Source of the DNA: Paenibacillus kyungheensis
Lineage (GTDB): Bacteria; Bacillota; Bacilli; Paenibacillales; Paenibacillaceae
NCBI RefSeq assembly: GCF_028606985.1
Contig: NZ_CP117416.1
Coordinates: 1,402,001 to 1,466,000 of the forward strand
Direction: 5' to 3'
Length of the DNA stretch: 64,000 nucleotides
Positions 46,138-55,561 of the stretch are shown here, piece by piece. The notes under the pieces were generated by a model, which saw nothing but the letters and a program-made list of their open reading frames with translations, was not told where the DNA came from and ran no database searches. How positions within the stretch are numbered: position 1 is the stretch's first letter; every line of letters begins with the position of its first letter. The translations under genes and the position numbers were made by a program.

Positions 46138-46880
46138 TATTCATGTATAGCGGCTTTGTAGCCGAATCCCCATACCGTGTCTATCGTCAGTGTCGATTGA
46201 TACTGGACTAATTTTTTGCGAATCCGTTTGACCAGATCATCTACAACTCGTAATTCTCCGAAAAAATCATAATTCCATACTTGCTGAATCAATTGTTCTC
46301 TACTGAATGGACGCTGTAAATGGGTCGCCAAAAATAACAACAATTCAAATTCGCGTGAAGTAAAATACAATTCGTTATTCTGAATAAGCACTTGCCGAAA
46401 TTCTTCCGAAATCGATAAATTACCTGCATAAACATAAGAGGTAGAAGCTTCAGGTACAGATGGTGTAGCCGTATCTGTAACAGCAGACACGCTAATCGGG
46501 TTGCTTGCACGCTTACCAGTGTCAATTAAGCGAAGCATTGCTTTTACACGTGCAACCAATTCACGAGGATTGAAAGGTTTACTCAAAAAGTCATTACAAC
46601 CTAATTCCAAACCGTTGATCCGATCCACTTCTTCGCCCCTCGCCGAGATCATAATAATAGGAATACCTGTAAATGTACGAAGTTCGGTTAATAAAGTAAG
46701 CCCATCAATACCAGGCATCATAATATCCAAAATCAAACAATCCGGATGTTCATGTTGTACCTGTTCAACCAGTTGTTGTCCATGAGCAAAGGAAAATACT
46801 TCATACTGTTCTTTGCGTAAATACTCAGAAATTAATTGCAAAATAGACGGATCATCATCAACTACAAATAGTTTGGTCAT
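46137..46880 (-). CDS. OmpR-family response regulator
   Basis: 247 residues. Receiver with Asp-rich FVVDDDPSILQ, phospho-acceptor Asp52 in CLILDIMMPGIDG, and Lys100 in DFLSKPFNPREL. A Ser/Thr-rich linker, about 118-150, is somewhat longer than usual. C-terminal winged helix: LYFTSREFELLLFLATH, then VWNYDFFGELRVVDDLVKRI and TIDTVWGFGYKA. Regulates transcription in response to the kinase with which it overlaps. Targets are unknown. Confidence 0.92.
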   Translation of the reverse strand: MTKLFVVDDDPSILQLISEYLRKEQYEVFSFAHGQQLVEQVQHEHPDCLILDIMMPGIDGLTLLTELRTFTGIPIIMISARGEEVDRINGLELGCNDFLSKPFNPRELVARVKAMLRLIDTGKRASNPISVSAVTDTATPSVPEASTSYVYAGNLSISEEFRQVLIQNNELYFTSREFELLLFLATHLQRPFSREQLIQQVWNYDFFGELRVVDDLVKRIRKKLVQYQSTLTIDTVWGFGYKAAIHE

Positions 46881-46968
46881 AGCGGTAACTCCTTATCTTT
46901 CCAGAGATATAAACGTTCTAATCTTAATGTAGCAGAGCAGGGTCACCAATATCAAAGTTTGCCTAAAG

Positions 46969-47004
46969 CAAAAAGACAGGAACCTGCTAGGCAGTCCCGT
47001 CTTT
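46969..47004 (-). terminator. Probable terminator downstream of the repeat-protein gene
   Basis: AAAGACAGGAACCTGC and GCAGTCCCGTCTTT form an imperfect hairpin with an A run at the left (U tract on the minus strand). It lies 77 bp beyond the stop at 47081. Confidence 0.5.
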
Positions 47005-47080
47005 AAGAGTGAGTTTTAGTCATAACTTAGCAAGCTTACGTTTGTAGCTAAAAGGAACTTGATGTATCTAAGCGATCCTT

Positions 47081-47902
47081 TTATTTGTGTGTTGTTGTTT
47101 TTGCAGGTGTTGTTGCTTTAGTTACAGGTGCTTTTGTAGCAGTTGTTTTCGTTGTTGCTTTGTGAGCAACTGCTTTTTTATGAGCTACTTTTTTGTAAGT
47201 AACTTTTTTAGCATTGTGTTTAGCAACGACTGGTTTACTCACATGACGAGCTGCTTTGTGTTTTGGAGCTTTAGTTACTACTTTGTGTGTAGTAGCTGCT
47301 TTTTTGTGGGCTGTAGCTTTTGTAGCAGTAGCTTTTTTAGTGTTGTGTTTGGCAACGACTGGTTTACTCACATGACGAGCTGCTTTGTGTTTTGGAGCTT
47401 TAGTCACTACTTTGTGTGTAGTAGCTGCTTTTTTATGAGCAGTCGCTTTTTTGTGAGTCGTTTTTTTAGCATGGTGTTTGGTAGCTACTGATTTAGCGAC
47501 ATGACGAGCTGCTTTGTGTTTTGGAGTTGTAGTAACGACTTTATGTGTAGTACCTGCTGTTTTGTGAGTTGTTGCTTTTTTATGAGCGGCTTTGGTAGCT
47601 CTATGTTTTGCTTTGGTAGCTTTGTGTTTTACTTTATGAGCGGCTTTAGTAGCTTTATGTTTCGCTTTGGTTGCTCTGTGTTTAGCTGTAACCGTTTTTG
47701 CTGTTTTTGCAGTCAATTTTGCTGGCATTGTTACTTTTTTAGCTGGAGTAGCTGTTGTTTTATGCGTTGCTGTTACAGGTGTAGTCGTTTTTTGCGTGGT
47801 TGGAGTAGCTGTTGTCGGTGTAGCTGCAAAAGCGCTTGTTGCTCCTCCTAATACACTGATTGTTGTTAATAATACTGCCGCATTTTTTGTCCATTTTTTC
47901 AT
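47081..47902 (-). CDS. Secreted Lys/His/Thr/Ala-rich 43-residue-repeat protein
   Basis: 273 residues. A classical signal peptide (KKWTKNAAVLLTTISVLGG, then ATSAFA) with cleavage expected after residue 26. The mature protein consists almost only of Lys, Ala, Thr, His, and Val and has hardly any acidic residue, so it is strongly basic. Three copies of a 43-residue unit follow one another (TTHKVVT at 118, 161, and 204), with PKHKAARHVSKPVVAKHN in copies 2 and 3. It resembles histone H1/PhaP-like or AlgP-like Lys/Ala tails but is exported. A GTG at 47911 is also in frame; the ATG at 47902 is 6 nt behind GAGGTG. Function unknown. Confidence 0.8.
   Translation of the reverse strand: MKKWTKNAAVLLTTISVLGGATSAFAATPTTATPTTQKTTTPVTATHKTTATPAKKVTMPAKLTAKTAKTVTAKHRATKAKHKATKAAHKVKHKATKAKHRATKAAHKKATTHKTAGTTHKVVTTTPKHKAARHVAKSVATKHHAKKTTHKKATAHKKAATTHKVVTKAPKHKAARHVSKPVVAKHNTKKATATKATAHKKAATTHKVVTKAPKHKAARHVSKPVVAKHNAKKVTYKKVAHKKAVAHKATTKTTATKAPVTKATTPAKTTTHK
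47198..47551 (-). repeat. Tandem 129-bp repeats inside the repeat-protein gene
   Basis: Copies are spaced exactly 129 bp. The block GGTTTACTCACATGACGAGC (plus-strand orientation) recurs at about 47231 and 47360 with almost no change over more than 80 bp; the third copy is more diverged. High nucleotide identity points to recent unequal exchange, so copy number may vary between strains. Confidence 0.8.
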
Positions 47903-48146
47903 TGGAATCACCTCTTCTTAGAATGTAAATTCATCTTATCAAGAGGTTATGTGAGAATAATGGAATAGATGTGTGAAAAGTGTATGAAATAATAAAAGTA
48001 TAAGAGTTCTACATCATTCAAATCATATAATAAAATAAAAATATACATTAAATCCATATTATGCTATTAATTAAGCATCCAATAATATACATAACCCGTT
48101 GATAACAGCATTTCTACTTGTATGAAATGATAAAAGGGGGTCAATT

Positions 48147-50129
48147 ATGAAAAGCCAATCTCAATTAGGTAAAGGGTGGCTGTATTTGTGTATCTTTAGT
48201 ATGCTGGTTGTTTTTATCCCACAGGCGAAGATGATCGAAGCGGCTTCGGCGGTAACAGATGGAAGTGAAGGGATGGTCGGGAGTCGTATACCTGTAGGTA
48301 CAACATATACTTCGACTACGTATGATCCAACATTTGTACCGCAAAATATCGGAGATGGTGATTGGTATAGTATATGGAAAGTATCTAGTAATACAGGACG
48401 TATTCAAATGAACTTTCCAGAAGCTGTGAATCTGAAAGGTGTACAAGTCTCTACAGGAGGCACGGGAGATCGGTATGAGACATATACAATTCGCGGTCTG
48501 CAAAATGGATACTGGCGCACGATTGCAACACGTACATTTCATGTGACTGCCAGTGAATATCAAGCTCTTACACCAATAGCTGTACAAATAGGCTGGTATG
48601 AAGGAATTGATATTTCAGTGAGTTCTACGCGTAATTGGTTGCTAATGAGTGAAGTGAATCTAGTTCCTACAACGACTAGCATTGCTCCAACACAGCTCAA
48701 AGCGACCAATAACAATGAAGAAGTATCGCTTCAATGGCAACCACTTGCCAATGTAGATCATTATCAAATACGTTATGGTACGACTTCAGGGCATTATACA
48801 GAGACAATCACTGTATCAGCAGATACGTATACAGATGTACAGATTCCTAATCTGACAACAGGCACAGCTTATTATTTTACGGTAGCCGGAGTGCGCAATG
48901 GAGTACGGACGAATTACGCTACAGAAGTATTAAGCATGCCAGTACCCGGATATAATTTCCCGGTCAATACAGGTAAAAGCGCAAGTAGTGAGTTTTATCG
49001 TAACCCTGTAGAAAATACAATGGATAGAGATATAGCATCCACATGGAAAACTCAAAACAACAGTAAAAATGCAACACTAAGCTATCTTGTCGGATATCCA
49101 TTATATATAAATGAACTGCAATTTGTGATAACAGCGCCAGTAGAAAGTGATATTACGTATAAAATATATGAAGAAGGGGAACACAGCAATACGTTGATCG
49201 GGCAAAAAACAGTACATGTACAAGGTTCTACTTCTCCGATAGCGATCGACAGTATCCCTATTGAGCCAGATTGGTACCAACTACTCAAAATAGAAATTAG
49301 CTCTACAGCCGCTCCAGTCGTAGTAAATGAACTATTATATAAAAGCGATCTTTCTTATATAACCGGTCTACAGGCTACACCGCAAAATGGACAAGTACAT
49401 TTAACATGGGATACAGTTCCAGCAGCTGATCAATATCGCATCACTTATATGAAGCAATATCCAGATATTTTGCTAGGACAGACGATTACTGTGAATGCAG
49501 ATACGTACCAGAATTACACAGTATCAGGGTTAGATAATAACAGTGTTCCGTATTACTTTGTTGTTAATGCTGTCGTTAACGGGCAAAATCAAAACTATTC
49601 CAATATTGTACATGCTACACCGATGAGTTATGCGACCGGTGATCCTGTTCCCAAAGGAACTACGGTAACCAGTGTCGGTTATTACGATAACCAACGACCA
49701 GAATATACGATTGATGGCGATCTATCTACCTATTGGATACCGAATACAGGCAATCATAAGAGTGGAACGATTAATTATCATTTTCCCAAGCCTGTTGCAT
49801 TAGATGCGATTCAATTAGTCAGTATGTTGAATGTTCCGGGTAAGCAGGCATTCACTATCTATGGTCTACAGGGCAATGATTGGAATCTATTATATGATGG
49901 CAAAATTCAAGCATACTTTAATCCTTTTGGCGGCGTATTAGCACCTATTCCTGTGCCAGCAGGCAAATATGAAGGCATTATGATATTGACGGAGACGACC
50001 ACCACATGGGTGACATTTCAAGAATTATTATTGTTTTATAGTGCCAACCCTCATAGTACGGTGCTAACTGATACGTATAGTGATATTACAGATCCAACAG
50101 TAAGTACAGATACGTATAGTATTCATTAG
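48147..50129 (+). CDS. Secreted protein with alternating discoidin-like and FN3 domains
   Basis: 660 residues. Signal peptide to about residue 33 (LCIFSMLVVFIPQAKMIEAA). Domain order as I read it: F5/8 type C-like (about 35-175), fibronectin type III (about 178-270: LQWQPLANVDHYQIRYGTTS), second discoidin-like (about 272-405: ENTMDRDIASTWKTQNNS), second FN3 (about 408-497: VHLTWDTVPAADQYRITYM), third discoidin-like (about 500-630: EYTIDGDLSTYWIP). No catalytic domain or wall anchor was found. Likely carbohydrate- or surface-binding protein. The upstream 240-bp region is divergent from the cationic repeat gene. Confidence 0.8.
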   Translation: MKSQSQLGKGWLYLCIFSMLVVFIPQAKMIEAASAVTDGSEGMVGSRIPVGTTYTSTTYDPTFVPQNIGDGDWYSIWKVSSNTGRIQMNFPEAVNLKGVQVSTGGTGDRYETYTIRGLQNGYWRTIATRTFHVTASEYQALTPIAVQIGWYEGIDISVSSTRNWLLMSEVNLVPTTTSIAPTQLKATNNNEEVSLQWQPLANVDHYQIRYGTTSGHYTETITVSADTYTDVQIPNLTTGTAYYFTVAGVRNGVRTNYATEVLSMPVPGYNFPVNTGKSASSEFYRNPVENTMDRDIASTWKTQNNSKNATLSYLVGYPLYINELQFVITAPVESDITYKIYEEGEHSNTLIGQKTVHVQGSTSPIAIDSIPIEPDWYQLLKIEISSTAAPVVVNELLYKSDLSYITGLQATPQNGQVHLTWDTVPAADQYRITYMKQYPDILLGQTITVNADTYQNYTVSGLDNNSVPYYFVVNAVVNGQNQNYSNIVHATPMSYATGDPVPKGTTVTSVGYYDNQRPEYTIDGDLSTYWIPNTGNHKSGTINYHFPKPVALDAIQLVSMLNVPGKQAFTIYGLQGNDWNLLYDGKIQAYFNPFGGVLAPIPVPAGKYEGIMILTETTTTWVTFQELLLFYSANPHSTVLTDTYSDITDPTVSTDTYSIH

Positions 50130-50185
50130 ATACAGCAATGGGCATAATCATGAGGTGAATTTTTGCTAGAGTAAGATAGTTGTCA

Positions 50186-50233
50186 AACAAAAAGCTGTTT
50201 TGTAGGCGAGATGCTTACAGAACAGCTTTTGTT
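50186..50233. terminator. Convergent bidirectional terminator
   Basis: ACAAAAAGCTGTT.TGTA pairs with TACA.AACAGCTTTTGT. It lies between the secreted FN3 protein gene and the permease gene. Confidence 0.82.
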
Positions 50234-50249
50234 ATCGTATCAATTATTT

Positions 50250-51545
50250 TCACTTTTGATCCCAAAGTGGTATTTTGTTCACTCGATATCTGGACTGAAT
50301 AAGAAGAGTGACTCCGAATACTATAGTGATCGCTACCGGATACAAAATAGCCCAGCCTGTAAATGGAAAAATAATAGCAGTAGCTACAAAAGAAATCCAG
50401 CTGATGATCCATCCAAAGCGACTTTCACGTAATAAGCGAATCCCTGCGGCACATCCACCAAGATAGGTCAAAATAAAAGTCGCATTAGGCAATTGAATTA
50501 AAGTGGTTAACGAAATGATATGACTTGCGTACAAACCAGTAATCAACCCGAAGCATACACTTAGAAAAAGAATACCGCCTACAGGTGTACTGTATCTAGC
50601 AGATAATAGACTCATCCATTTAGGAGCATATTGTTGTCTGGACAATGCAAAAGCAACACGAGAAGAAGCACCCACATACGCAATAATAGTAGCTGTACAG
50701 ATAAAGATACCGGTAACCCCAGCCAATACAGCACCCCATGAACCAAGCAGTCGACTGATTATCCACACGAGTGAAGCATCTGATCCACCTATCAGATAAC
50801 TTTGTGTACCTACAGTCGCCAGTGCAGTTAGAAAATACAAAATACCTACTATAATTGCAGCAATCACAACACCACGAATGGCTGCTTTACGTGGATCTTT
50901 GAATTCTTCGGACATATGAGATACGGCTTCCCAGCCAATAAAGCACCAGAACAATATCGCAGCCGCTTGTCCGATACTTGTCCAACCATGGGGCATAAAT
51001 GGAGTGAAATGAACGGCTTGAATCTCAGGCACAGCAGCGATAATCGCAAATGTAAGCACAGCTACAATAGAAATAACGACTGCAATTTGGATTTTGCCAG
51101 CCACTTGCATCCCGAACCAATTGGTGATTAATCCAACCAGTAACATTAAGATCGCTATCCCGATTCGAACCGATTCATCCCAGCCCATCGCAGCTGTCAT
51201 ATAACCTGCACCGGTAAGAGCGGCTACAGGTGCACCGATCGGAACAGATAATAAGAAAAACCAACCGACCAATGCACCTGCACGCGGCCCAAAAGCCATA
51301 CTCACAAAATGAGAGACTCCGCCAGCATTCGGGAACTTGGCAGATAATAATCCCATCGACAAAGCCATTGGCAAAATTAACAACGTCATAAATCCCCATG
51401 CAATCAGTGAAGCAGGGCCTGCCATTTGAGCCGCCAGTCCGGGAACAAGTAATACACCTGATCCTAGAACAGCTCCAATATAGAGAGCGACAGCTTGCGG
51501 TAAACCGATCGTCCGTTTTAGATGAGATGAATGTGAAGTGTTCAT
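50250..51545 (-). CDS. APC-family amino-acid permease, YjeH-like
   Basis: 431 residues, about twelve membrane helices. GLPQAVALYIGAVLGSGVLL, VPGLAAQMAGPASLIAWGFM, and FPNAGGVSHFVSMAFGPRAG match the APC superfamily, closest by eye to E. coli YjeH, an exporter of methionine and branched-chain amino acids. Direction of transport is unknown here. The gene is divergent from a LysR regulator 113 bp away, a common exporter/regulator layout, so LysR probably controls it. Confidence 0.82.
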   Translation of the reverse strand: MNTSHSSHLKRTIGLPQAVALYIGAVLGSGVLLVPGLAAQMAGPASLIAWGFMTLLILPMALSMGLLSAKFPNAGGVSHFVSMAFGPRAGALVGWFFLLSVPIGAPVAALTGAGYMTAAMGWDESVRIGIAILMLLVGLITNWFGMQVAGKIQIAVVISIVAVLTFAIIAAVPEIQAVHFTPFMPHGWTSIGQAAAILFWCFIGWEAVSHMSEEFKDPRKAAIRGVVIAAIIVGILYFLTALATVGTQSYLIGGSDASLVWIISRLLGSWGAVLAGVTGIFICTATIIAYVGASSRVAFALSRQQYAPKWMSLLSARYSTPVGGILFLSVCFGLITGLYASHIISLTTLIQLPNATFILTYLGGCAAGIRLLRESRFGWIISWISFVATAIIFPFTGWAILYPVAITIVFGVTLLIQSRYRVNKIPLWDQK

Positions 51546-51658
51546 TTTAATTTCCCTGCTTTCCTTGTCATTTGCTACAGCGTAGCAGATAATAGTGTTA
51601 TCGGAAAAACGGAAATTTCAAATGCAATCCATCTAAAAAACCGATGGGAGAGATAAAT

Positions 51659-52576
51659 ATGGAATCCAGGCATTTATTTACGTTTCTAGTCGTAGTAGAA
51701 GTGGGAAGCTTTACACGTGCAGCTCAGCGTTTAGATTATGCGCAATCTAGCATTACCGCACAGATTCAAGCGCTTGAAGCAGAGTTGGGTACACCGTTGT
51801 TTGATCGAATGAACAAAAAGATTTTGCTTACTGATGCAGGGCGCCGTTTACTTCCGTATGCACAAGAAATATCCAAAATGCATGCATTAGCCAAAGATGC
51901 GATTCGTTCGGATGCAGAAATGTCGGGTACATTAACTATAGGGGCTCCAGAATCACTAGCTGCTTTTCGGTTACCTAATATTATTCGTGAATATCGCAAA
52001 CATCATCCCGCTGTCAAAATCATTCTCAAACCGGGTGCATGTTCAGAACTGTTAGAAATGATTCGTAGTGGAGCGCTGGATATAGCGTTTCTGTTACAAC
52101 CTGAACTGGAAGATCGTGAACTGCATATGGAGACACTTGTGTATGAAAAGATGGCGATGATCGCACCTATTGATCATCCATTAGTCGGTCGAGCTCATAT
52201 TGTTCCAGAAGATTTGCGTACCGAAACGATTTTGCATACTGAATCGGGTTGTACGTATCGCACACTATTTGAACAATATCTAAATAGTCATGGCATTTTC
52301 CCTGATCCCAGTCTGGAATTTTGGAGTATAGAAGCAATCAAGCAATGTGTGATGGCAGGATTGGGCATTTCTTTTTTACCGCTTGTAGCAGTGGAACGTG
52401 AACTGCAAGAACACAAATTAGCACGATTAGATTGGGATGATCGTGAACAACAAGTGTATACACAACTGAGTTATCATTTAAAAAAATGGCAATCACCTGC
52501 TTTGGATGCTTTTCTAAAAATCGTGCATCGCCATGCTACAGAATGGCAAGATGCTCCTTTGATCAATACTGTGTAA
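51659..52576 (+). CDS. LysR-family transcriptional regulator
   Basis: 305 residues. Winged helix-turn-helix at about 1-60 (HLFTFLVVVEVGSFTRAAQR, LDYAQSSITAQIQALEAELG, TPLFDR), then a periplasmic-binding-like effector domain (GTLTIGAPESLAAFRLPNII). The start at 51659 follows GGGAGAG with 7-nt spacing; the in-frame ATG at 51644 precedes it. Divergent from the amino-acid permease and 38 bp upstream of an esterase gene on the same strand. A LysR regulator of the permease and possibly of the esterase is the simplest reading. Confidence 0.9.
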   Translation: MESRHLFTFLVVVEVGSFTRAAQRLDYAQSSITAQIQALEAELGTPLFDRMNKKILLTDAGRRLLPYAQEISKMHALAKDAIRSDAEMSGTLTIGAPESLAAFRLPNIIREYRKHHPAVKIILKPGACSELLEMIRSGALDIAFLLQPELEDRELHMETLVYEKMAMIAPIDHPLVGRAHIVPEDLRTETILHTESGCTYRTLFEQYLNSHGIFPDPSLEFWSIEAIKQCVMAGLGISFLPLVAVERELQEHKLARLDWDDREQQVYTQLSYHLKKWQSPALDAFLKIVHRHATEWQDAPLINTV

Positions 52577-52614
52577 ATATAGATTATATCGAATGACAGG
52601 AGAGAACATATACA

Positions 52615-53541
52615 ATGCATAAAGTAGAACATTTAGATCATTTGGAAAAAGGAATACGTCAACTGGTAGAACAGTTTGTAGAAGCTGGTCGTCCGTCTGT
52701 ACTTCATCAAAGTATCGAAGAACGTCGTGCAGGATATTTGAGCACAGTTCCATTGGCAGGAGACAAAGTAGAGCTTTATTCTATTCAAGATGTGAATATT
52801 GATGATATTACATTACGCCTTTACCAACCGGTAGATCAGAGGGACTTGCCTGTATTGATCTATTATCATGGGGGATGTTTTGTCAGTGGAGACTTGGAGA
52901 CTCATGATCAACAGATGCGTCAGTTGGCTTATGAAGGTAAAGCTCTGGTTATTGCTGTGCAATACCGATTAGCACCAGAGTATACATATCCAACTGCACA
53001 CGATGATGCTGTACGCGCTGTACAGATTGTTCGTGAGCATGTGACTGCATGGGGTGGAGATCGTAACCGAATAACGATTGCAGGAGATAGTGCAGGAGGA
53101 CATCTGGCGCTGGTGACATGTCTGCGGTTGAAAGAGCAAGGCGACTGGTTGCCACAGCGTCAGATTCTTATTTATCCGATGCTTGATGCCAGCGGTACAA
53201 GTACAACATATGCACAGTATGGCAACGATTATATTGTAACTAGAGATGTATTGATCAGTGGATATGAAGCTTATTTTGGTGATTTACCGTTAAATCATCC
53301 AGAAGTCAGCCCGTTATATGCAGAGAATCTTACAGGGCTTCCAGAAACGTATATGTTAACCGCTGAATTTGATCCGTTATTATTCGAAAATGAAGCTTTG
53401 TATCGCAAATTATTACTAGCTGATGTAGATGTGCATTGTCGTCGTTATCTAGGTGTGAATCATGGCTTTTTCCAACTGGCAGGCATCAGTATCGCAGCCA
53501 GACAATCGTTACATGATGTAGCAACAATGATTTATCGTTAA
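52615..53541 (+). CDS. Alpha/beta hydrolase, HSL-type esterase
   Basis: 308 residues. Oxyanion motif YYHGGCFVSGD, nucleophile elbow TIAGDSAGGHLALV, acid Asp in AEFDPLLFENEALY, and His in GVNHGFFQLAG. This is the hormone-sensitive-lipase (bacterial Aes) group, which acts on short-chain acyl esters in the cytoplasm. The motif is HGGC, where HGGG is more common. AGGAGAG precedes the ATG. Probably co-transcribed with lysR. Confidence 0.88.
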   Translation: MHKVEHLDHLEKGIRQLVEQFVEAGRPSVLHQSIEERRAGYLSTVPLAGDKVELYSIQDVNIDDITLRLYQPVDQRDLPVLIYYHGGCFVSGDLETHDQQMRQLAYEGKALVIAVQYRLAPEYTYPTAHDDAVRAVQIVREHVTAWGGDRNRITIAGDSAGGHLALVTCLRLKEQGDWLPQRQILIYPMLDASGTSTTYAQYGNDYIVTRDVLISGYEAYFGDLPLNHPEVSPLYAENLTGLPETYMLTAEFDPLLFENEALYRKLLLADVDVHCRRYLGVNHGFFQLAGISIAARQSLHDVATMIYR

Positions 53542-53599
53542 CCGATAGATCTTCAAAGCTGTTATTCAATATCGCATAGATAATTATATTGAAAAAGTA

Positions 53600-53644
53600 A
53601 ACAAAGCAGACCTTCTACTGTAATGGTAAAAGGTCTGCTTTGTG
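53600..53644. terminator. Convergent hairpin
   Basis: ACAAAGCAGACCTT and AAGGTCTGCTTTGT form a perfect 14-bp stem between converging esterase genes. The T tract is weak on the plus side and better on the minus side. Confidence 0.7.
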
Positions 53645-53693
53645 TTGTCTGAGTCATAATCTTTTAGCAAGTATGAGCTGTATGAGAAGACCA

Positions 53694-54464
53694 TTAACTG
53701 CAAGACATTGTGCCAGAATAGGCTGTATCAGAAGCACCAAAAAGAAATTGTAATGATTTGATAAAATATTGCGTCATAAACATCAGATCATGAGTACCGC
53801 CATCTTCAATCTCAAGCAGAAGCTGGTGTGCAGGAAAGCCTTTTGCTTGCCACAATTCACATGCAGATAGTACATTTTGGAACATATGCTGTTGACTGTT
53901 CTGTTTGTATAATCCTTCACAATTGCCTATCGACACATATAGCTTGAGATCAGCGGAAGGAGCCGAATGTTCTTCGATATAATTCATCACTCCTTCATAC
54001 CAGCAAGAAGGAGAAAGCATACCCACACAGCCAAATATATCCGGTCGCCAGTACGCAGCAAACATGCTAACCAACCCGCCCAAAGAACCACCGACTATCC
54101 CTGTAGAAATAGCGTCTGTCAGTGTCCGATAACGTTGATCAATATGAGGCTTTACCTGATCGGCTAATTCATCAATATAAGAGTGGGCTTGTCCACCAAA
54201 AGCAGGAAATTGAGGATTCAAAGCCAGAGCTGGCCAGGGGGTATAATCATAAGTACGCCGATCGGTATGTACGCCTACTAGAATCACTTCATGTAGCAAC
54301 TGTTCTCGAAATAATCGTTCGATATAATTTTGACAGTGAGTTATTAATTGACCTCCATCTTGTACATAGATTACAGGATAATCACATTCTGAAAGGTGGT
54401 AAGAAGGCGGTAAGTATACCGTTAATTTGCGTCCTAATATATCCAATTGATCTGTCCGTTTCAT
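53694..54464 (-). CDS. besA: Siderophore esterase, BesA/Fes-like
   Basis: 256 residues, esterase D/enterochelin-esterase fold. PVIYVQDGGQLI, VGVHTDRRTYDYTPWPA, and the nucleophile elbow GIVGGSLGGLVSMFAAYWRP; acidic and His residues near GNCEGLYK and DGGTHDLMF. BesA hydrolyses the trilactone of ferri-bacillibactin after uptake so iron is released. The gene follows the FeuABC-like transporter in the same order as B. subtilis btr-feuABC-ybbA, which supports the call. The ATG at 54464 is behind AAGGAGA. The true siderophore is not known. Confidence 0.82.
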   Translation of the reverse strand: MKRTDQLDILGRKLTVYLPPSYHLSECDYPVIYVQDGGQLITHCQNYIERLFREQLLHEVILVGVHTDRRTYDYTPWPALALNPQFPAFGGQAHSYIDELADQVKPHIDQRYRTLTDAISTGIVGGSLGGLVSMFAAYWRPDIFGCVGMLSPSCWYEGVMNYIEEHSAPSADLKLYVSIGNCEGLYKQNSQQHMFQNVLSACELWQAKGFPAHQLLLEIEDGGTHDLMFMTQYFIKSLQFLFGASDTAYSGTMSCS

Positions 54465-54535
54465 CAAGTATCTCCTTTCAACTACAGACTTTTTGGTAGC
54501 TGATTTTATATCATCTTATCTGTGCGAGACGATCA

Positions 54536-55561
54536 TTATGCTTGGCGACGTCTACTTAATAACCATACAAAATAAGGTGCTCCTATAATCGAAAGAACGA
54601 TCCCTACAGGCAATTGAGCTGGCGAAAATAAAGTTCGTCCGATAAAGTCAGCAATAAGCACCAGTAAAGCACCGATTACACCGCTAAGTGGAAGAGCACG
54701 CCGATGAGCAAGTCCAACAAGCCGGGTCGCCATATGAGGAGCTATTAATCCTACAAAGCCAATACTACCGGATACAGCCACACCAGCCGCTACAAGCCCT
54801 ACACTAATAAACATCAATTGACTACGCTTTTGGCGCAAAGGTATTCCTAGACTAAGCAGCGTATGATCACCTAAGCGCATAACATCTAGCAGTCGTGTCT
54901 GACAAAGCAACCACGGAAGCAATACTACTATCCATGGAAGCATCGATAAAACAAATAGCCAGTTCGCTGAATTAAAGTTTCCAGATAACCAGGCTGATGC
55001 TTTTTCAAAATCTTGCGGATTCATTTTGAGCGATGCATATAACGTAACTGCCGAGAATCCTGTAGTGATAGCGATCCCTACCAGAATCAATCGTTGTGGA
55101 TTAAGCCCGTGTTGATCTTTGGCTAGTAGAAAAATCAGTAAAGCAGCTAACAAACCGCCCACTATGCCGAATAAAGGCATCATCATAATCGCTATATTTC
55201 CTGTCATATCGATCTGATCACGAATCAAAAACATAAACAGCACAATAAACATACCTGCGCCTGCATTAATCCCTAGAATCCCCGGATCAGCTAATGGGTT
55301 GCGAGTGAGACTTTGTACGACAGTTCCTGCAATCCCGAGGGTTGCTCCTATCACTAGACCCAATACAATACGAGGCAAGCGAAATTGAAAAATGACAATA
55401 TAATGAGAAGCATCACTCGATCTATGAAGCAGTGTAGACATCATCTCGATCCATGACAGTCTGAGTTCACCATACGTAAGACCGATCCCCACTATAAGCA
55501 AAATCAACACTATTCCAATACTCATGATCGATATATAGCGTGCTTGAGAGTCTTTATCCAT
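54536..55561 (-). CDS. feuC: Iron-siderophore ABC permease, FeuC-like
   Basis: 341 residues, FecCD family with about nine to ten helices. FQFRLPRIVLGLVIGATLGI, SLTRNPLADPGILGINAGAG, and the C-terminal GSIGFVGLIAPHMATRLVGL coupling region are standard. It overlaps the preceding permease gene by 8 bp. It forms a heterodimer with FeuB. No ATPase gene follows; in B. subtilis FeuBC are driven by the unlinked YusV. Confidence 0.87.
   Translation of the reverse strand: MDKDSQARYISIMSIGIVLILLIVGIGLTYGELRLSWIEMMSTLLHRSSDASHYIVIFQFRLPRIVLGLVIGATLGIAGTVVQSLTRNPLADPGILGINAGAGMFIVLFMFLIRDQIDMTGNIAIMMMPLFGIVGGLLAALLIFLLAKDQHGLNPQRLILVGIAITTGFSAVTLYASLKMNPQDFEKASAWLSGNFNSANWLFVLSMLPWIVVLLPWLLCQTRLLDVMRLGDHTLLSLGIPLRQKRSQLMFISVGLVAAGVAVSGSIGFVGLIAPHMATRLVGLAHRRALPLSGVIGALLVLIADFIGRTLFSPAQLPVGIVLSIIGAPYFVWLLSRRRQA

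Noticed and set aside
47087-47851. Long Cys/Phe/Ser-rich open frames on the plus strand (47087-47491, 47501-47851)
   Set aside because: They are the antisense of the Lys/Ala/His repeat gene; their composition follows from its codons and they have no ribosome sites.
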